64,000 nucleotides of DNA from Diphasiastrum complanatum (lineage: Eukaryota; Streptophyta; Lycopodiopsida; Lycopodiales; Lycopodiaceae). Made by a program: the position numbers and the translations under genes. Position 1 is the first letter of the stretch, and the number at the start of each line of letters is the position of its first letter. The stretch lies in the NCBI GenBank assembly GCA_029204225.1, contig CM055100.1:24063106-24127105 (forward strand), read 5' to 3'. Under the pieces are notes generated by a model, which saw only the letters and a program-made list of their open reading frames with translations, ran no database searches and was not told the origin of the DNA. This document shows positions 25,900 through 37,509 of the stretch, in pieces.

Positions 25900-26739
25900 A
25901 TCTCACCCTCATCGACAAGATTACCTGCTTGTTTTGGTTTTCCCTTGCCTTGTTCCGCCAGGAATTTGCAACATTCACTCTTTCAATGGCCCTTTTTACC
26001 ACAATGAAGGCACTTGCCTTTCTTCTTAGTTTTACTAGAAGATCCCTCATCCTCCTGAGACTTGGCAAATTGCTGCTTAGACTTCTTCTTGCCCTTGCCC
26101 TTGCCTTGTTTTTGGCGTGTCGCAAGTGCTTGATCGTCAGTATTTTGATGTCTAGCTTTAACCATTTCTCATCGTTGCTCTTCTTGCATCAAGATTCCTG
26201 TGAGCTGGTCAAAGGTTGGCAATTTTTCTCTTGATGCTATTCCGCTCACAAACATCTGATAGGGTTCTGCAATGCCGCACAATGCATTGTGCACTAGCTC
26301 CACATCACGTATGCGCTCACCAATAGAATGCAGTTCATCTCTCATTGTCTTGATTCTGGTCGTGTATGTCTGAATGTGCTCTCCTTGCTCCATGCGGGCA
26401 CTATTCAGCTTTAACTTTAGAAACATGATTCTTGACGGATTCGACGTCTCGAACTGCTCCTTTAGCACATCCCATGCCTGTCTAGGTGTCACAGCATCAC
26501 AAATGTGGGTAATGATGTGATCCTTCACTGACAAGTTAATGAAGGTCAAAGCTTTCCTCATCTTTTTGTCGAATACTTTGATATTGGCTTCATTTGGCGG
26601 CCTTCTCTCATCACTTGTGACAACTTCTCACACGTCTTTCTCCATCAGTATGTTTTTCATTTGAATTCCACACTGCATAGTTGAAAATCCCGTCCAATTT
26701 GCTACTTTCACTCAAAATGGACTCTCCCATGTTTGCCAT
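25900..26739 (-). pseudogene. Copia gag with zinc knuckle (broken)
   Basis: The start codon is probably the minus-strand ATG at 26739 (MANMGES). The UBN2 gag core lies at about 26561-26169 (AWDVLKEQFETSNPSR, IKTMRDELHSIGE). A Lys-rich linker precedes the CCHC zinc knuckle, which reads CLHCGKKGH, stop, KSEC at about 26007-25968. TGA codons at 26628-26630, 26169-26171 and 25983-25985 replace probable Trp codons; the last lies inside the zinc knuckle. A frame change near the N-terminus (WNSNEK region) also occurs. Confidence 0.85.
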
Positions 26740-28037
26740 CGCAAAACTGCTTGAAACTTTTGTCTTAGGCTAAGAACAGTATGCCGAGGCCAACAGTGAT
26801 GTCAGAAGTTGAAAATAATGACCTGCACTTTTTCCCTCACCAGGCCACTTGCTGCTTTTCCACCAATTTGAAAGCCAAATCGGCGTCGTCTTCCGAAATG
26901 CACTCAGTCGTCAACTCCCAACACCGTGCCCAGTGGAATGGTGAAATCACTTCTGGTGTACTCCGAACACTTTCTCCGCTGCAATCACTCTGTTTTGTTG
27001 TACCGTACTTGTAGGTATAGTCCGGGTGCCCTTCGTTTGGAGGTTATAGCCTTTCGTTTGGGTCAAAATGGGCAAAGGACCCAAAAATAGGGACTTTTCT
27101 AGTTTTTGAACTGTTTCTTCACCTTGAAGAAACTTCACTCTTCACTTGTGAAGGGACCCAACTCAACTTTCAATATGAAAATTTTTAATGAAGTTGAAGG
27201 CCAGAATGCACTTCACTTCTTCAAGGCCCTGTTCAAAGCCCATCCAATGGCTGAACCAAATCTTGTGGTCCACGTTTCTCTCCCATCACAAGTTCTAGAC
27301 CATCAATGCATCTGACACCTCATCCAAAGGTCCAAACTGCATATGGGCGTTGAACCACACTCCTATAATCGCTATGGCCTTCCAGACGCTACGCTCTCAC
27401 CCTGGTTCCATGCGCGAACTGCCCGTGACCTCCCTATCTGCGGCCGCGCCTCCCCACACTGAAATTTTCTTGATCTAATTCGCCTGTGGATCAATTTGAG
27501 CACGATCTGAGGCCTGGAGCAGAGTCGCCCTACTAATTCCAAGACTGTAGAGTGTTCACTTAGGAAATTCCGTGGAGAAATGGTGATTTTAGCTCAACTT
27601 GACAAAGTGGCTTTTTTCACCTTTTTACCGCAAATCTGCTAGGTTAACTGTCTGGAGACAAATCTCTGACATAAACCTCAGAATCTCTCCATGCTGGTTG
27701 ACAATGTGATTAGCTTCCTTCCTGTCCTCACGGCATCCAAAACGGTGCACAAACAGCGAAGAAATCACCAGTTATGTATAAAAATCGTAACCCCAAGCCC
27801 GGTTTCAATTTTTAGCTGGCTTCAAAATTGTCAAATTTTCACCAAATTTTTCCCTGTCTGATGCTATGCACATGCTAATAATCCCGCTGTTGAGCTTAGC
27901 AAGCCTCTATAAACTAGAAACCGTGCACTAGTGCTTCTCTTTCCGTCTTCAACCCGCAGTAAACCCTGAACTCTCAGAAGACAATTATCTCGAAGCTCTC
28001 TTCAATGGCGATGTTGTACTGTGTACACTCCTTGTAC
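26740..28037 (-). other. Copia 5' leader
   Basis: About 1.3 kb between the PBS and gag with no long frame. Part of it (about 26990-27100) is homologous to 63300-63470 on the plus strand, which therefore comes from a related element. Confidence 0.7.
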
Positions 28038-28050
28038 GGCTCTGATACCA
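28038..28050 (-). other. Primer-binding site (tRNA-Met initiator)
   Basis: The minus strand reads TGGTATCAGAGCC directly after the 5' LTR end AATTCTAAGT. Confidence 0.92.
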
Positions 28051-28324
28051 ACTTAGAATTTGCTTTGCACAGGAACACAGATCATTCTACATAGTAACAC
28101 AGACAGAAAACACTCTCCACAGAAAGCTCACATAGCAACTGTATTTCTCAAAAATGAAATTACACTATACATATAGTTGTTCACTCAGGCAACCCATGCA
28201 TGACCTAGGTTGCCGTTGGCGGGATGCGTGTCCCGTCGACTTGCCTCGTGGCGAGGCCAACTGATCCTTATCCACTGATAGGACCCACAGTACAGTAACA
28301 CAGTGATTCTACTTTAATTCTAAC
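28051..28324 (-). repeat. 5' LTR of the copia element (274 bp)
   Basis: Homologous over its whole length to 22275-22547. It is followed on the right by the second TTCAAC target duplication (28325-28330). Confidence 0.9.
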
Positions 28325-28330
28325 TTCAAC

Positions 28331-29645
28331 CACCTATTTTGAAAATTGAATTGGGATTTAATCAAGTATCATGGCATAAAGAATTTTATCCATGTCAAAA
28401 TTTTATCCCAAAAGCATGTCAAACTTCGTTCCAAAAGCAGCTAAAACTATATAAAAGAAAGCAACACACACATGCGCGCGCTTATGTCCATGACTTCTAA
28501 CATCTATAACAACACTTTTCACCGAGCATGACCTAGAATCAGCCTTCTTCTTGGATAAATCGAGGCCATGTTGGCTACGAGAGATGAGAGGCAATGGCAT
28601 AAGTGACAAACTTTTTGATGTTAAAAAGGCTATTTGTTCAAGTGGAAATTCGGTGCTACGTAGAACATAGTGAAAGCATTAACATTTTTTTGGTTATTTG
28701 GTTAACACCAAGATTAAAGATAAGTCCTTTGATATGTATCAGATAAGAAACAAGCCAACATAGATTATTTTGGCAACCTCAAGCTTATTTTTTGTCCACA
28801 ACCTATTTCACTTCAGATTTCTAGGAGACATTGAATAATTCACAGGTAAAAACTTATCAGTCAAATGGAAACTTTATCCACAAACTCTTATCTGGATGAA
28901 TGTGTTGTATAGTTTTAATTACGTGAGAGAAACTAAAGAATATAATAATTTATCAAGATACCAACTTTTGAAACAGTAGATTGAACACAACTTTCTTGAT
29001 GTTGAAATATTCGAAATCATAAGAAGATTCAATTTTATGAATAAAAATGTAGAAAACTACATTGAAACTATCATATAAAAATGAAATAGTGTACCCCTAT
29101 AGTTTGAAACTTATGACCATTACATTGTCATTTAACATCCTTTTTAACAATGTTGCAAGTTGCATTTCCTTCAATGATACATAATTTTTATTGATTCTAG
29201 AATTTTCTCCATTAGTCCTTTTCCTAAAAGTTTATGTTTCAAATCTTGGTTCGTTATCACATTCTACTCTTGTATGCATAAATGTAGTGGAAATGTTTGC
29301 CATCAACAACACTTGTAAAATAACTTCTTTTTTTTGCTTGTGAAACAATTTTTAGAACCAAAAAAAAATTTGATGATAACTTTAAAATCACATCTTTCAC
29401 TAGCACTTCTATATATAAGCTTGTGTCATTCTTCACCACCTTAAGCTTGTAAAGCAATTTTCAAAACCAGCAAAGAAAATCATGATAATTCAAAAATCGT
29501 ATCTTTCTTGACTCAAGTTCGTTCTTCACCTTCTTGGATTGACTTTAATTGAATATAATCTATCCTCATACTTTAGATTTCATGATATATTTGTAATTGC
29601 AAATGTTTTATATGTAAATGAAATCTTTTTTAGTGAAGTTAGAGT
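28331..29645. other. No recognised gene
   Basis: AT-rich, short frames only. It includes a TTTT-rich region near 29320. Nothing further is supported. Confidence 0.4.
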
Positions 29646-29889
29646 CAACAAACTAACAACAAAATCAGAAATGCCCTACAGATTATCATAATCACAGGAA
29701 GGAAAAAGCATAGGGACTACTTCTCAAAAGCAACATAGCAACTGTATCAAAACCAAGCCATAACTAAAAGCTAAATATTGATTAGGGCTTCATTAGATAG
29801 TAGCGCATTAGTCTAATAGTGTAGAGAGAGAGGTAGAGGAACCGTAAAAGAAACAGTTATTGTTTGTCATTTTAACTCTCTCCCTTAAA
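29646..29889 (-). mobile_element. Copia LTR with PPT (3' end of a minus-strand element)
   Basis: Homologous in inverse orientation to the LTR at about 62300-62483 (shared blocks around CCATAACT/AGTTATGG, GCAACATAGCAACTGTATC and ACAAAATCAG). At its right edge CTCTCCCTTAAAC is a polypurine tract on the minus strand (GTTTAAGGGAGAG), which makes it a 3' LTR. The internal region to the right is not recognisable. Confidence 0.6.
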
Positions 29890-30400
29890 CATTAATATTT
29901 CTAAAAAATCGATAACCGATGGCGACTGCCAACAATACGTAGTGCCTTAACCTAATTGTAAACTACAGATTAACCATTCTTCTAATTAGCTTAGCCATGT
30001 GTATATATCCAGCAACTTATCAGTTGCTTGGTTAGCTGAATCATCTAGTTCATTCACGATCAATCGATCATTCAGAGTACAATTGTATTGTTCTTTCTCT
30101 CTGTTATCACAGTGCATTGTCTTTGAAAGAACGCGTCTCTATTTGCATTCAGACTATATTTTTCTACAAGAACTAATCTATTAAAATTCCAGAAATCTAG
30201 GTTGTGTATGTTGAATGCTTATTTCATTTTACTGTCATATAGATTCATGCTCGCAAATAAACTTATTTGTAGATTAAATAGTTTCATATGACTGATAGCA
30301 GTGTTCAATTTGTCGCTCTAATAACCGCACATAAATCACTTCCGCAAAGCTAAATCTGAAACTAATGTAACTTGTGCATGGCTATGGAATCGACTGTCTA
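29890..30400. other. No recognised gene
   Basis: Probably the decayed interior of the copia element whose 3' LTR is at 29646-29876. No motif was seen. Confidence 0.35.
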
Positions 30401-30639
30401 GATCAACGACTTTGGAACTGATCAAGTAAGACAAACTCTAGATTATTGTTGTCTGCCTGAATCCGATTGACATAGTTACATGCACCAAGGATTTCGTTGC
30501 GCCTCTGCGTTGTCCCGATATCACATATAAGTAGTAATCTAGGGTGAAGGGGAGTGAAATATGATGAGTGACATATGAGCCCTCAATCTTGATTGGACCA
30601 TTTAGATAGATTCTAGAATTTTGATTGGTCACTAACTCT

Positions 30640-32368
30640 CATGCCAACACATAGGGATGACTCACTCACCAAATCTCAGCTTGAAAAAGTAAGTAGCCTA
30701 ACCTAACTTGAGCTGCATTAATTTCTACTTTTGGCCGAATCAAGCCTTTACATGTGTACTTGCCTATTTTGCCTGTTATGCCAAATATGGCCTAACCAAT
30801 ATCAAACACTTGGCTAGATCTCTACTAAAAACTTGAGTACCCCTTACTCAACATGACTAAGAATATTCTGACTATTTTCCACACGTGGGAACATGATCCA
30901 CACGTGTGATATTTTTTCATAAGCGATAATTGTAAAATAACCAAGCTAGATTTTGCCAATTTCTCACACGCCTCCTCAAGAACTAGCTTGATTAGGTACT
31001 AGATCAAACAAGGAACTTGTGAAACTTGTTGAGTGGATAGTTTGGTATGCATATCATCTGAAAGCCATCCAAGGAATCCTCCATAGCAGCAAATTCACCA
31101 TATCCATGATAAGACTTCTTTGGTAGAAATCACTTGCTAATTCCATTGAAGAGCATTCCACCAATTTGCCACTATATCCTTGTGTTCCCTCCTTTCTTGA
31201 TGATGACTTTGACTTGAAAGATCCACTTGCATGAATATGGATGCACCATAAAGAGTGAAATCGGAGGCTTCCATGCCTCATAAAGTTCATAAAGATCAAG
31301 ATCATAAGATGAGCAAATGTGATGATAATCAAGGTTTTCAATTCTAGCTTGACCAGTTCACATACTATGAACTTTTTCCATGATGAATCTAATCTTGAAA
31401 TCAAACACTATCTTGATCTTCTTGAGGCTAAATACTTGCTCAAGGATGTAAGTTTCCTTCATGGATGATTCACAAAATCTCAAGAGAATTCTACAAAATG
31501 CCTCACAAAATGAAAGAACATGATTTTTCAAACTCTGAGTAACAAACTCATTCTTGCTCTTACTAGATCCAAGAGCATACACTTTTTGACACAACCACTT
31601 GCTTTCAAAATGCTTTGGAAACATATCTAAGCCATTAGAGACAAAAAATATGTCCATACAAAAGGCATCACACAAGACTAGTATTGCCTTACTTGAACTT
31701 TGAGATGTATAAATCTCAATAAAGCAAGATGGTATGTCAAGTAATGGAAGAGAAGAATAAGTGAGAATATTGGAGTAGATACCACCTAGAACTTTCCTCT
31801 CTTTTCCATGAAAAGTGAGCCACATAGATTCGGCCTTGCCTCTTAAAGGTCCCCTTGAAACCATGTGTTGATAAGACTCCTCCTCAAGCCTTGGCAAATC
31901 TCCATCATGCACTTGGATTCTTGGTAGATTTGAGAATCCTACCATCATTCTCTTGATTGAGATTAGATCCCCTGTACTCCTTATATGCAAAGGAATATTG
32001 ACAAAGCATATGGATTTAAAGATCCCCAAAATATCAACTATTGCAATCTGCTTATCAAGTACCATTTATAAAAGATACCTCCATTTGAAGTCTTCAAGTA
32101 AGAAGTCACATGAAATAGCACCATATTTGATTCTACATGATGAAATGAGATCATCCAAATAAAAAAGATAAGAGAATTGATGAGAAGTAGACCTCCTTGG
32201 CACTACCTTTCCATGTGATTTTGCCAAAGCACCATCTTGGAACATAGGTTGAGGTAGATCACTTGCCTTCTCCTCCTTGAGATGATCCAAGCTCCTCTTG
32301 GCCACACTTTCACAATGATTAGCATCAATCTTGAAAAGATTACCACATCTAGTCCCACTTGCTACCAC
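30640..32368 (-). mobile_element. Relic of a gag-only family element, copy B1
   Basis: An LTR starts on the minus strand at 30968 (TGTGAGAAATTGGCAAAATC) after a GAGGAGGCG-type polypurine tract, and contains CCACACGTGG and CCACACGTGTG at 30879-30907. Its left end is not defined. Upstream on the same strand is an internal region with reading frames and no pol motifs. The right edge at 32368-32370 is an abrupt join to a ty3/gypsy gag fragment. Confidence 0.6.
31054..32368 (-). pseudogene. Tail of a gag-only element protein, no pol motifs (broken)
   Basis: Frames 32368-32066 and 32065-31358 are continuous apart from one in-frame TAA; a shifted frame continues to 31054. No protease, integrase or RT motif is present. 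SSKAILVL....DI near 31700 resembles SSRSSILVL....DI in the tail of the intact 1030-residue protein, and YQRSLIMDMV near the end resembles that protein's EKRSILMMEII. I infer distant homology. The function is unknown. Confidence 0.5.
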
Positions 32369-32369
32369 A

Positions 32370-32709
32370 TCACTCCCACACTTGTTGAGGCGATGTCTCT
32401 TGCCAGTACTTTACAACATAAGTACTCTTATACCCTTAGTTCCCGCTTCTCCCGACCCCGTCCTTCTGCTTCATCTTCTCCCGCTACGTCCACCCCTACA
32501 CCTACCCCTTCTGTTCCAGTTCTCTCCATTGTCCCTTCGTCTCCTCGTCCTCCGACTCCTCGACCTACTTTTGTCCAATGTTACACATCTGCAGAGTTCG
32601 CTGACCTTCAGCAGAAGCGTCTTTGCTTTCGTTGTAAGAGACCTGACCATTTTGTCTGTGATTGCCGTCAGCCTCTCCCTACTACTACTGCTGTTTTTTA
32701 CCATGAGGG
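32370..32709 (+). pseudogene. Ty3/gypsy gag, C-terminal part with zinc knuckle
   Basis: LVEAMSLASTLQHKY (end of the retrotransposon gag domain), a Ser/Pro-rich linker and the CCHC knuckle CFRCKRPDHFVCDC at about 32620-32660. The frame is interrupted at 32709/32710 by the LTR of a minus-strand copia element and resumes at about 44076. The 5' part of gag and the 5' LTR are missing. Confidence 0.8.
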
Positions 32710-33130
32710 TGTCACGGGAGCGCGTGCGTGGGACTGATTCGTGTTTGTCCTCACTTCGTCTTCTTTTATCGCAAACAATTTTTTGTCTTTTAATTTTCTT
32801 TTGTGCTGAAGCCCTTACAGGATCTCAGACACTCGACTACGCATCACAAAACATATTCTATTCTAGCAATCATGATATACAACACAAGACAAAACGCATG
32901 AAAATAGAGTGACTGAATTATCAATTTTAGTTTAGAGTGAATTTGTCAGTGTCACGCTCGTTGGCAGAATGACATTCAACTCTTTTGTTGTGTTCTGCTC
33001 ATTGGCAGACTTTCATGCACAACTATGGTGTCATTTCTTTCTTACTCTATTCGCTACGTCTCTCTCTGTCTCTTATAGATCTCTGTATTCTCTTCTTATA
33101 TTATGATCCAGAGAGGATCGTTTCTACCTC
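32710..33130 (-). repeat. 3' LTR of the copia composite (left copy)
   Basis: It starts TGTCACGGGAGCGCG on the plus strand and is homologous to the segment from 42996. Because both copies are followed by the same pol-end sequence, the inner boundary cannot be set by comparison; 33130 is an estimate. Confidence 0.7.
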
Positions 33131-33220
33131 CACTATGTGGAGTTTACAAGATAGCTAAACATAGAATCACATTGCTAGTTAATGCTAATCAACTAGTTAG
33201 TTAGTCTATGTCATTGCTAC

Positions 33221-35685
33221 TCATTTCAGCTGGGCGTGAAGCCCGTTGAACTGCCAACTGGCAGCGCGAAAGATTTTTCTTTGTCTGTTTTGTAATCTCC
33301 CGTTTGCTTTCGTTCTTTTTGTAGTTTTCGTTTCGAATCGTTCGTGCTTCGAGTCAAAGTCATGCTGACTGTCATGAATTGTTCGACCTTCGTGTCTTGT
33401 TCGTGCTGCGACAAAGTTGTAGGAGTTCACCATTTCTGACACTCCCTCTTGAACCTTGCAGCTTTGTTCATTTAATCTAATTGCCTCTCTTTGCTTGGTA
33501 AAGAGTGGCTTGTCGAGCAGTTTCGTGAGGAGATTGGCAATCATATTTTCTGATTTTATGAACTGGATCTGGAGCTCTCCTTTCGAGATCAAATCTCGAA
33601 TATGATGGTACTTCAGAGGAATGTGCTTCGTCTTTGAATGGAAGACAGGATCCTGGGACAGATAGATGGCACTTTCAGAGTCCATCATCATCGTGCTTGG
33701 CCCCCATTGTGGTATCCCGATTGCCTCCAACATCATTTACAGCCACACTACCTCATTCGCCACTTTTGAGACTGCGACATACTCAGCTTCGCAAGAGGAT
33801 TGAGCTACCAAGGTTTGCTTTTTGCATATCCAGCTGATTGCAGCTCCACACGCTATCGTACATCCTCCAGTAATGGACTTGTTGTCATCTTTGCAGCTCG
33901 CCCAGTTCGCATCACTATAGTGATGCAGCTCGAATCCTTTCTCTTCGTTTCTAGTTTTGTAGGTAAATCCAACATTCTGGGTACCCTTCAGATACTGTAG
34001 AATTTGTTTGGCCATTTTCCAATGTGCTAGACCAGGATTGGAACAAAATTGGCTCAATGCGTAAATAGAGAAAGCCAGATCGGGTCTGGTACAAATTGTT
34101 AAGTACATCAGACTACCGATTAAGTTTTGGTAGGGTATACCTGCCATCTTCTGTTTTTGGGTAATCGTATTTCGTGAGCTTGGCTCCAAATATCATTGGT
34201 GTGGCTTTCTCTTCACAGTCCATCATGTGGTACTGCTTTAGCACTCTTCTGGCATATTCTGACTGACTCAAGTGCATTTCACCATTTGTTCAATCTCTTC
34301 TGATCTCCAGTCCTAGGCATTTTGTTGCTTCTCCAAGATCTGTGATTTCATAGTTTTCAGAAATCTAACTCTTTGTGTCTTTGATCAACATCAAGGAATT
34401 TTCTATCATCAGCGAATCATCAACAAAAATGGTCAGTATCACAAAATCCTTTCCTACTCTTTTGATGTAGACATTACAGTCTGGTTGAGTAGGATTGAAG
34501 TCTAGAGACTTCAGAAGACCATCAAGTTTTTTGTACCAGGCTCGTGATGCCTGTTTTAGACCGTAGATGCACCTTTGCAATCGACAAACATATTGTCTGT
34601 TGTTGGGGTCTTCATAGTCTTCAGCTTGCTTCATGGAAATTTCCTTCTCTATGTGTCAAAATAGTCGACACCATATCTCTGCGTGTAGCCCTTCGCGACA
34701 AGCCTTGCTTTGTAACGGCCAATGGTGCCATCTGATTTCAGCTTCTTCTTGTACACCCATTTGCAGTCGACTACTTTTCTGTTTTCTAGCAGTGGCTCTA
34801 ATGTCCATGCCTCGTTTCGCCTCATCGACTCGATCTCTTCTGACATTGCCTATTTTTTAAATTTCTCTCTCTGGACTCTGGATAGCTTCTTGGTATGTAG
34901 CTGGCTCTTTTGTGAAACTGCAGTACTCAAACTGTGTGTCTTCGCTCCATTGAAGATTGTCAAAATAGCGGTTTGGAGGTCTTCTTTGTCTTGTTGACCT
35001 TCGAGGTTCGTTTCGTCGCTGCTCAAACATTTCTTGTTCGTGGGGTTGATCCTCTGCTTCCTGCTGCTCTGGAGTCTAGGGTCCTGCATTCTAATTTGAT
35101 GAATGTCCTCGATCTCCCTCTTGAATAGGCAGAAGTGTGAAGATCTCATGGCCTCTTTCGTCTTTCAGTCCAAGGAATGTGGACTCGTCGAACTTCACAT
35201 CTCTGCTCGAAACAACCTTCTTCGTGGTTGGATCGTAGAGTCTGTACACATGTGTTCCATTCGAGTAGCTGACCATGATTGTTTGCTCGGGTTTGACGTC
35301 GAGCTTGCTTCTCTTTTCTTTTGAAATGTGCTTGTATGTTGCACATTCAAACACTCGTGCGTATGACAGATCAGACTTTCTGCCTGTCCACATCTCGTAT
35401 GGTATTTCATTCTCCAGTGCTGTCGTTGTTGATCTGTTCTACAGATGTACTGCTGCAGCTATTGCTTCGGCCCAGAATTGGTCTGGCAATTGAGCTTGTG
35501 CCATCATGCATCTGGCTCCTTCGACTAGTGTTCTATTTTTTCTTTCTGCCACACCGTTGTATTCTGGTGTATATGCAAGAGTAAACTGGTGTTCAATCCC
35601 TTGTTCTTCGCAGAATCTTGAGAATTTTGTGCTTTTGTATTCACCTCCATTGTCAGATCTAAGGATCTGTATCCTTTTTGAGGTG
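33221..35685 (-). pseudogene. Copia integrase C-part, RT and RNase H (broken)
   Basis: Read leftwards from the gag-only insertion: IQILRSDNGGEYKS and NGVAERKNRTLVEGAR (integrase), [20 protein letters not shown] (RT fingers, about 34760), then an abrupt loss of roughly 60 residues of the RT palm between YFDT and the MKQAEDYE region (about 34650), CIYGLKQASRAWYKKLDG, IFVDDSLMI (RT catalytic, about 34420), YLTICTRPDLAF, RNase H with AEYVA, and KHIPLKYHHIRDLI. The tail ends in LNGLHAQLK-like sequence at about 33225. Stops lie near 35436 and 33737-33739; the second is a CAA in the other copy of this region. Confidence 0.85.
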
Positions 35686-35690
35686 TGTTG
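35686..35690. other. Target-site duplication TGTTG (left)
   Basis: TGTTG before the left LTR recurs at 41263-41267 after the right LTR. The target lies in the integrase coding region of the minus-strand copia element. Confidence 0.93.
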
Positions 35691-36337
35691 TGTGAAAATT
35701 GTCAACATTTCCTTGTCTAGTTTTAGGCCAAAATTGCTAAAAATGGCACATAGTTTAGGATCTGACTTTTCACACGTGTGAAACAGGTCTAGATATTTTT
35801 AGTAAGTGTATTTTTTCAGTATGAAGAAGTGTCAAACTTCAAGACCTTCGAAATGAGTCCATTTTCATGTATTTTGGACATATATGCCAATTTTACCTAT
35901 ATAGGGCATATTTTAGGTAAGGAGGGTCTAGAGAGAGGAGAGAGAGTCATCTCTCTCAGCTATATATAGCAGGTAGGCCGTGGAGAAACAGGTTGGAGCA
36001 GATCCATTGTATTCATTTGCTTAATGAGAGATTTTTCTATTGGGTTCTCCTTCCATTGTTGGCATTGTGTAGTGATTGAGTTCAAGCTTTGTGTGTATGA
36101 TCTTAGGTGCTTTCCAAAAGTGATAGGCTGATGTATTATGGACTGTATAATGCTATTTTGGGCCGCACTTGATGTTTATGGAAGTTTCCATTTGTGATAA
36201 ATGCTTTTTGATCAAGTTCTTTGCATTCTAGGTAGCATAGAATGTGTTGCCAATTCCTAGCTTATGTAGTTTGGAGTGCAAGCATTCAAGCCAATGATCT
36301 TGGAGTTTAGATCCACTTAGGATCTGTATTTTTCACA
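35691..36337 (+). repeat. 5' LTR of the gag-only element (647 bp)
   Basis: It starts TGTGAAAATTG and ends TTTTTCACA. It contains a palindrome TTTCACACGTGTGAAA (35768-35783), a GA-rich block with the hairpin AGAGAGTCATCTCTCT, and a TATATATA box at 35961-35968 that probably drives transcription. By eye it differs from the right LTR only at GGGCATATTTT followed by AG versus CA (with one more base shift-free match afterwards). Confidence 0.95.
35768..35783. promoter_or_regulatory. LTR palindrome TTTCACACGTGTGAAA
   Basis: A perfect 16-bp palindrome with an ACACGTGT core (G-box/ABRE type, a bZIP or bHLH site), about 190 bp upstream of the LTR TATA box. It is repeated exactly at 40693-40708 in the other LTR and at 52231-52246 in an old relative. 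Confidence 0.7.
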
Positions 36338-36348
36338 TGGTATCAGAT
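36338..36348 (+). other. Primer-binding site (tRNA-Met initiator)
   Basis: TGGTATCAGAT directly follows the LTR end CACA. The first ten bases fit the initiator tRNA-Met 3' end, as in the copia elements nearby. Confidence 0.88.
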
Positions 36349-37509
36349 CTGGTTGGCTTCTATTTACAGTAAGTATTCCATTTTTGGTGATATTTGGATG
36401 TTTGATCAAGTTCTAGCATGATTTTGCATTGCTTTGTTGATCAAATCTTACTAACCTTTGTTTTGTGAGTTGAACTTGTGGATCAAAAGCATATTTCAGG
36501 TCTATTGAAGATCAGAGGCTGAAAAGAAACTATTTTGGATCAGATCATAACACCTAATCATTTGTGATTGTGAGGCTTGTGCATATTCAATACTAACAAT
36601 GTTCTTTTCAATCCTATTGTTGACAATCTCCATTCTTGGATGAACACTCTCCTTAAGTGGATGAAACTTCTCCTTAAGTGGATGACAAATGCTCTTTTGA
36701 GTGAGTTGTAATTCTCCTAAAGGCTGAGCAAAGCTCCCATTTGGATGAAAGATCCCCTTTTTTGGGTGAACATATTGTAAGCTCCATTGTGAAGAGCATA
36801 TTGTAAAGATTGTCATCAATTTTGGCATAAATTTTGGTGTACTTTGTTGAGCATGTAAGTAACTCTCCTTATGTAATTTGATTGGAGCATTTGCTGGAAG
36901 GTGTTAACCATTATGCAAGTGTGTTTTCAGGTTCTTAACAGGTTGAGGAACATTCTCATGTGAAGTGATCTTAGATCTACATCTAAACACCAAGATTTGA
37001 CAAGATAGTGAAGCTAGTCTTGTGATTCACTAAGTGTGCTCATTCATTCACCTCTAAATCTTGTATTTATCACTTGCTGGAGTTTATAAACTTTTAGAAG
37101 TGTGGTTTACATGTGGTTTTACAGGTTGAATCAATATCTTAGTGTGTTGATCATATGTTGATCAAGTTTGTTCATTACTAGGTAATCTTGGCATCCTAGT
37201 TTTGGGTATTTTCTAAGAATGCAAGTAACTCTTCACACCATAACTTGATTTGGTCACTTGCTGGAAAGTTTGAGAGCTTAAGCAAGAGTGTGTTCAGGTT
37301 GGTTTGATTTTGTAATCCATTCTTAGTGTGTGCAAAGTGTTGCATGTGTTTCAATCTTCCTTTCTATGCTTGGAAACCATCTAGGTTCAAGATAGAAGTG
37401 TTTTAGGGTCCTAAATCTTCATAGATTTCTTTATCTATCATTTGTTGAGAGAAAAGTGAGTGCTAAGTGCTTTAGGACAGAACCTAAAAGTTGAAGAAAC
37501 ATTAGAATC
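36349..37509 (+). other. Leader of the gag-only element with internal repeats
   Basis: 1.16 kb without a long plus-strand frame. Three imperfect repeats share the words AAGTAACTCT, TTGATTGG or TTGATTTGG, CACTTGCTGGA or ATTTGCTGGAA and TTCAGGTT or TACAGGTT (about 36852-36945, 37065-37130 and 37216-37303). CTCCTTAAGTGGATGA is repeated in tandem near 36648-36685. Packaging or dimerisation signals are possible but not shown. Confidence 0.6.

Larger units (their letters stand above)
22275..28324 (-). mobile_element. Full-length Ty1/copia element, broken, with non-TG/CA LTR ends
   Basis: A 6.05-kb element in minus orientation. Two LTRs of about 273 bp, a TTCAAC target duplication, PBS at 28038-28050 and a PPT (AAGGGAGAGGG, plus strand about 22548-22558) delimit it. 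It codes for gag, protease, integrase, reverse transcriptase and RNase H in that order. Four nonsense codons at probable Trp positions, one more stop and one frameshift disable the polyprotein. By eye the LTRs differ at about 13 sites plus one 1-base indel, so the insertion is of moderate age. The leader between the PBS and gag is long (about 1.3 kb). Confidence 0.92.
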
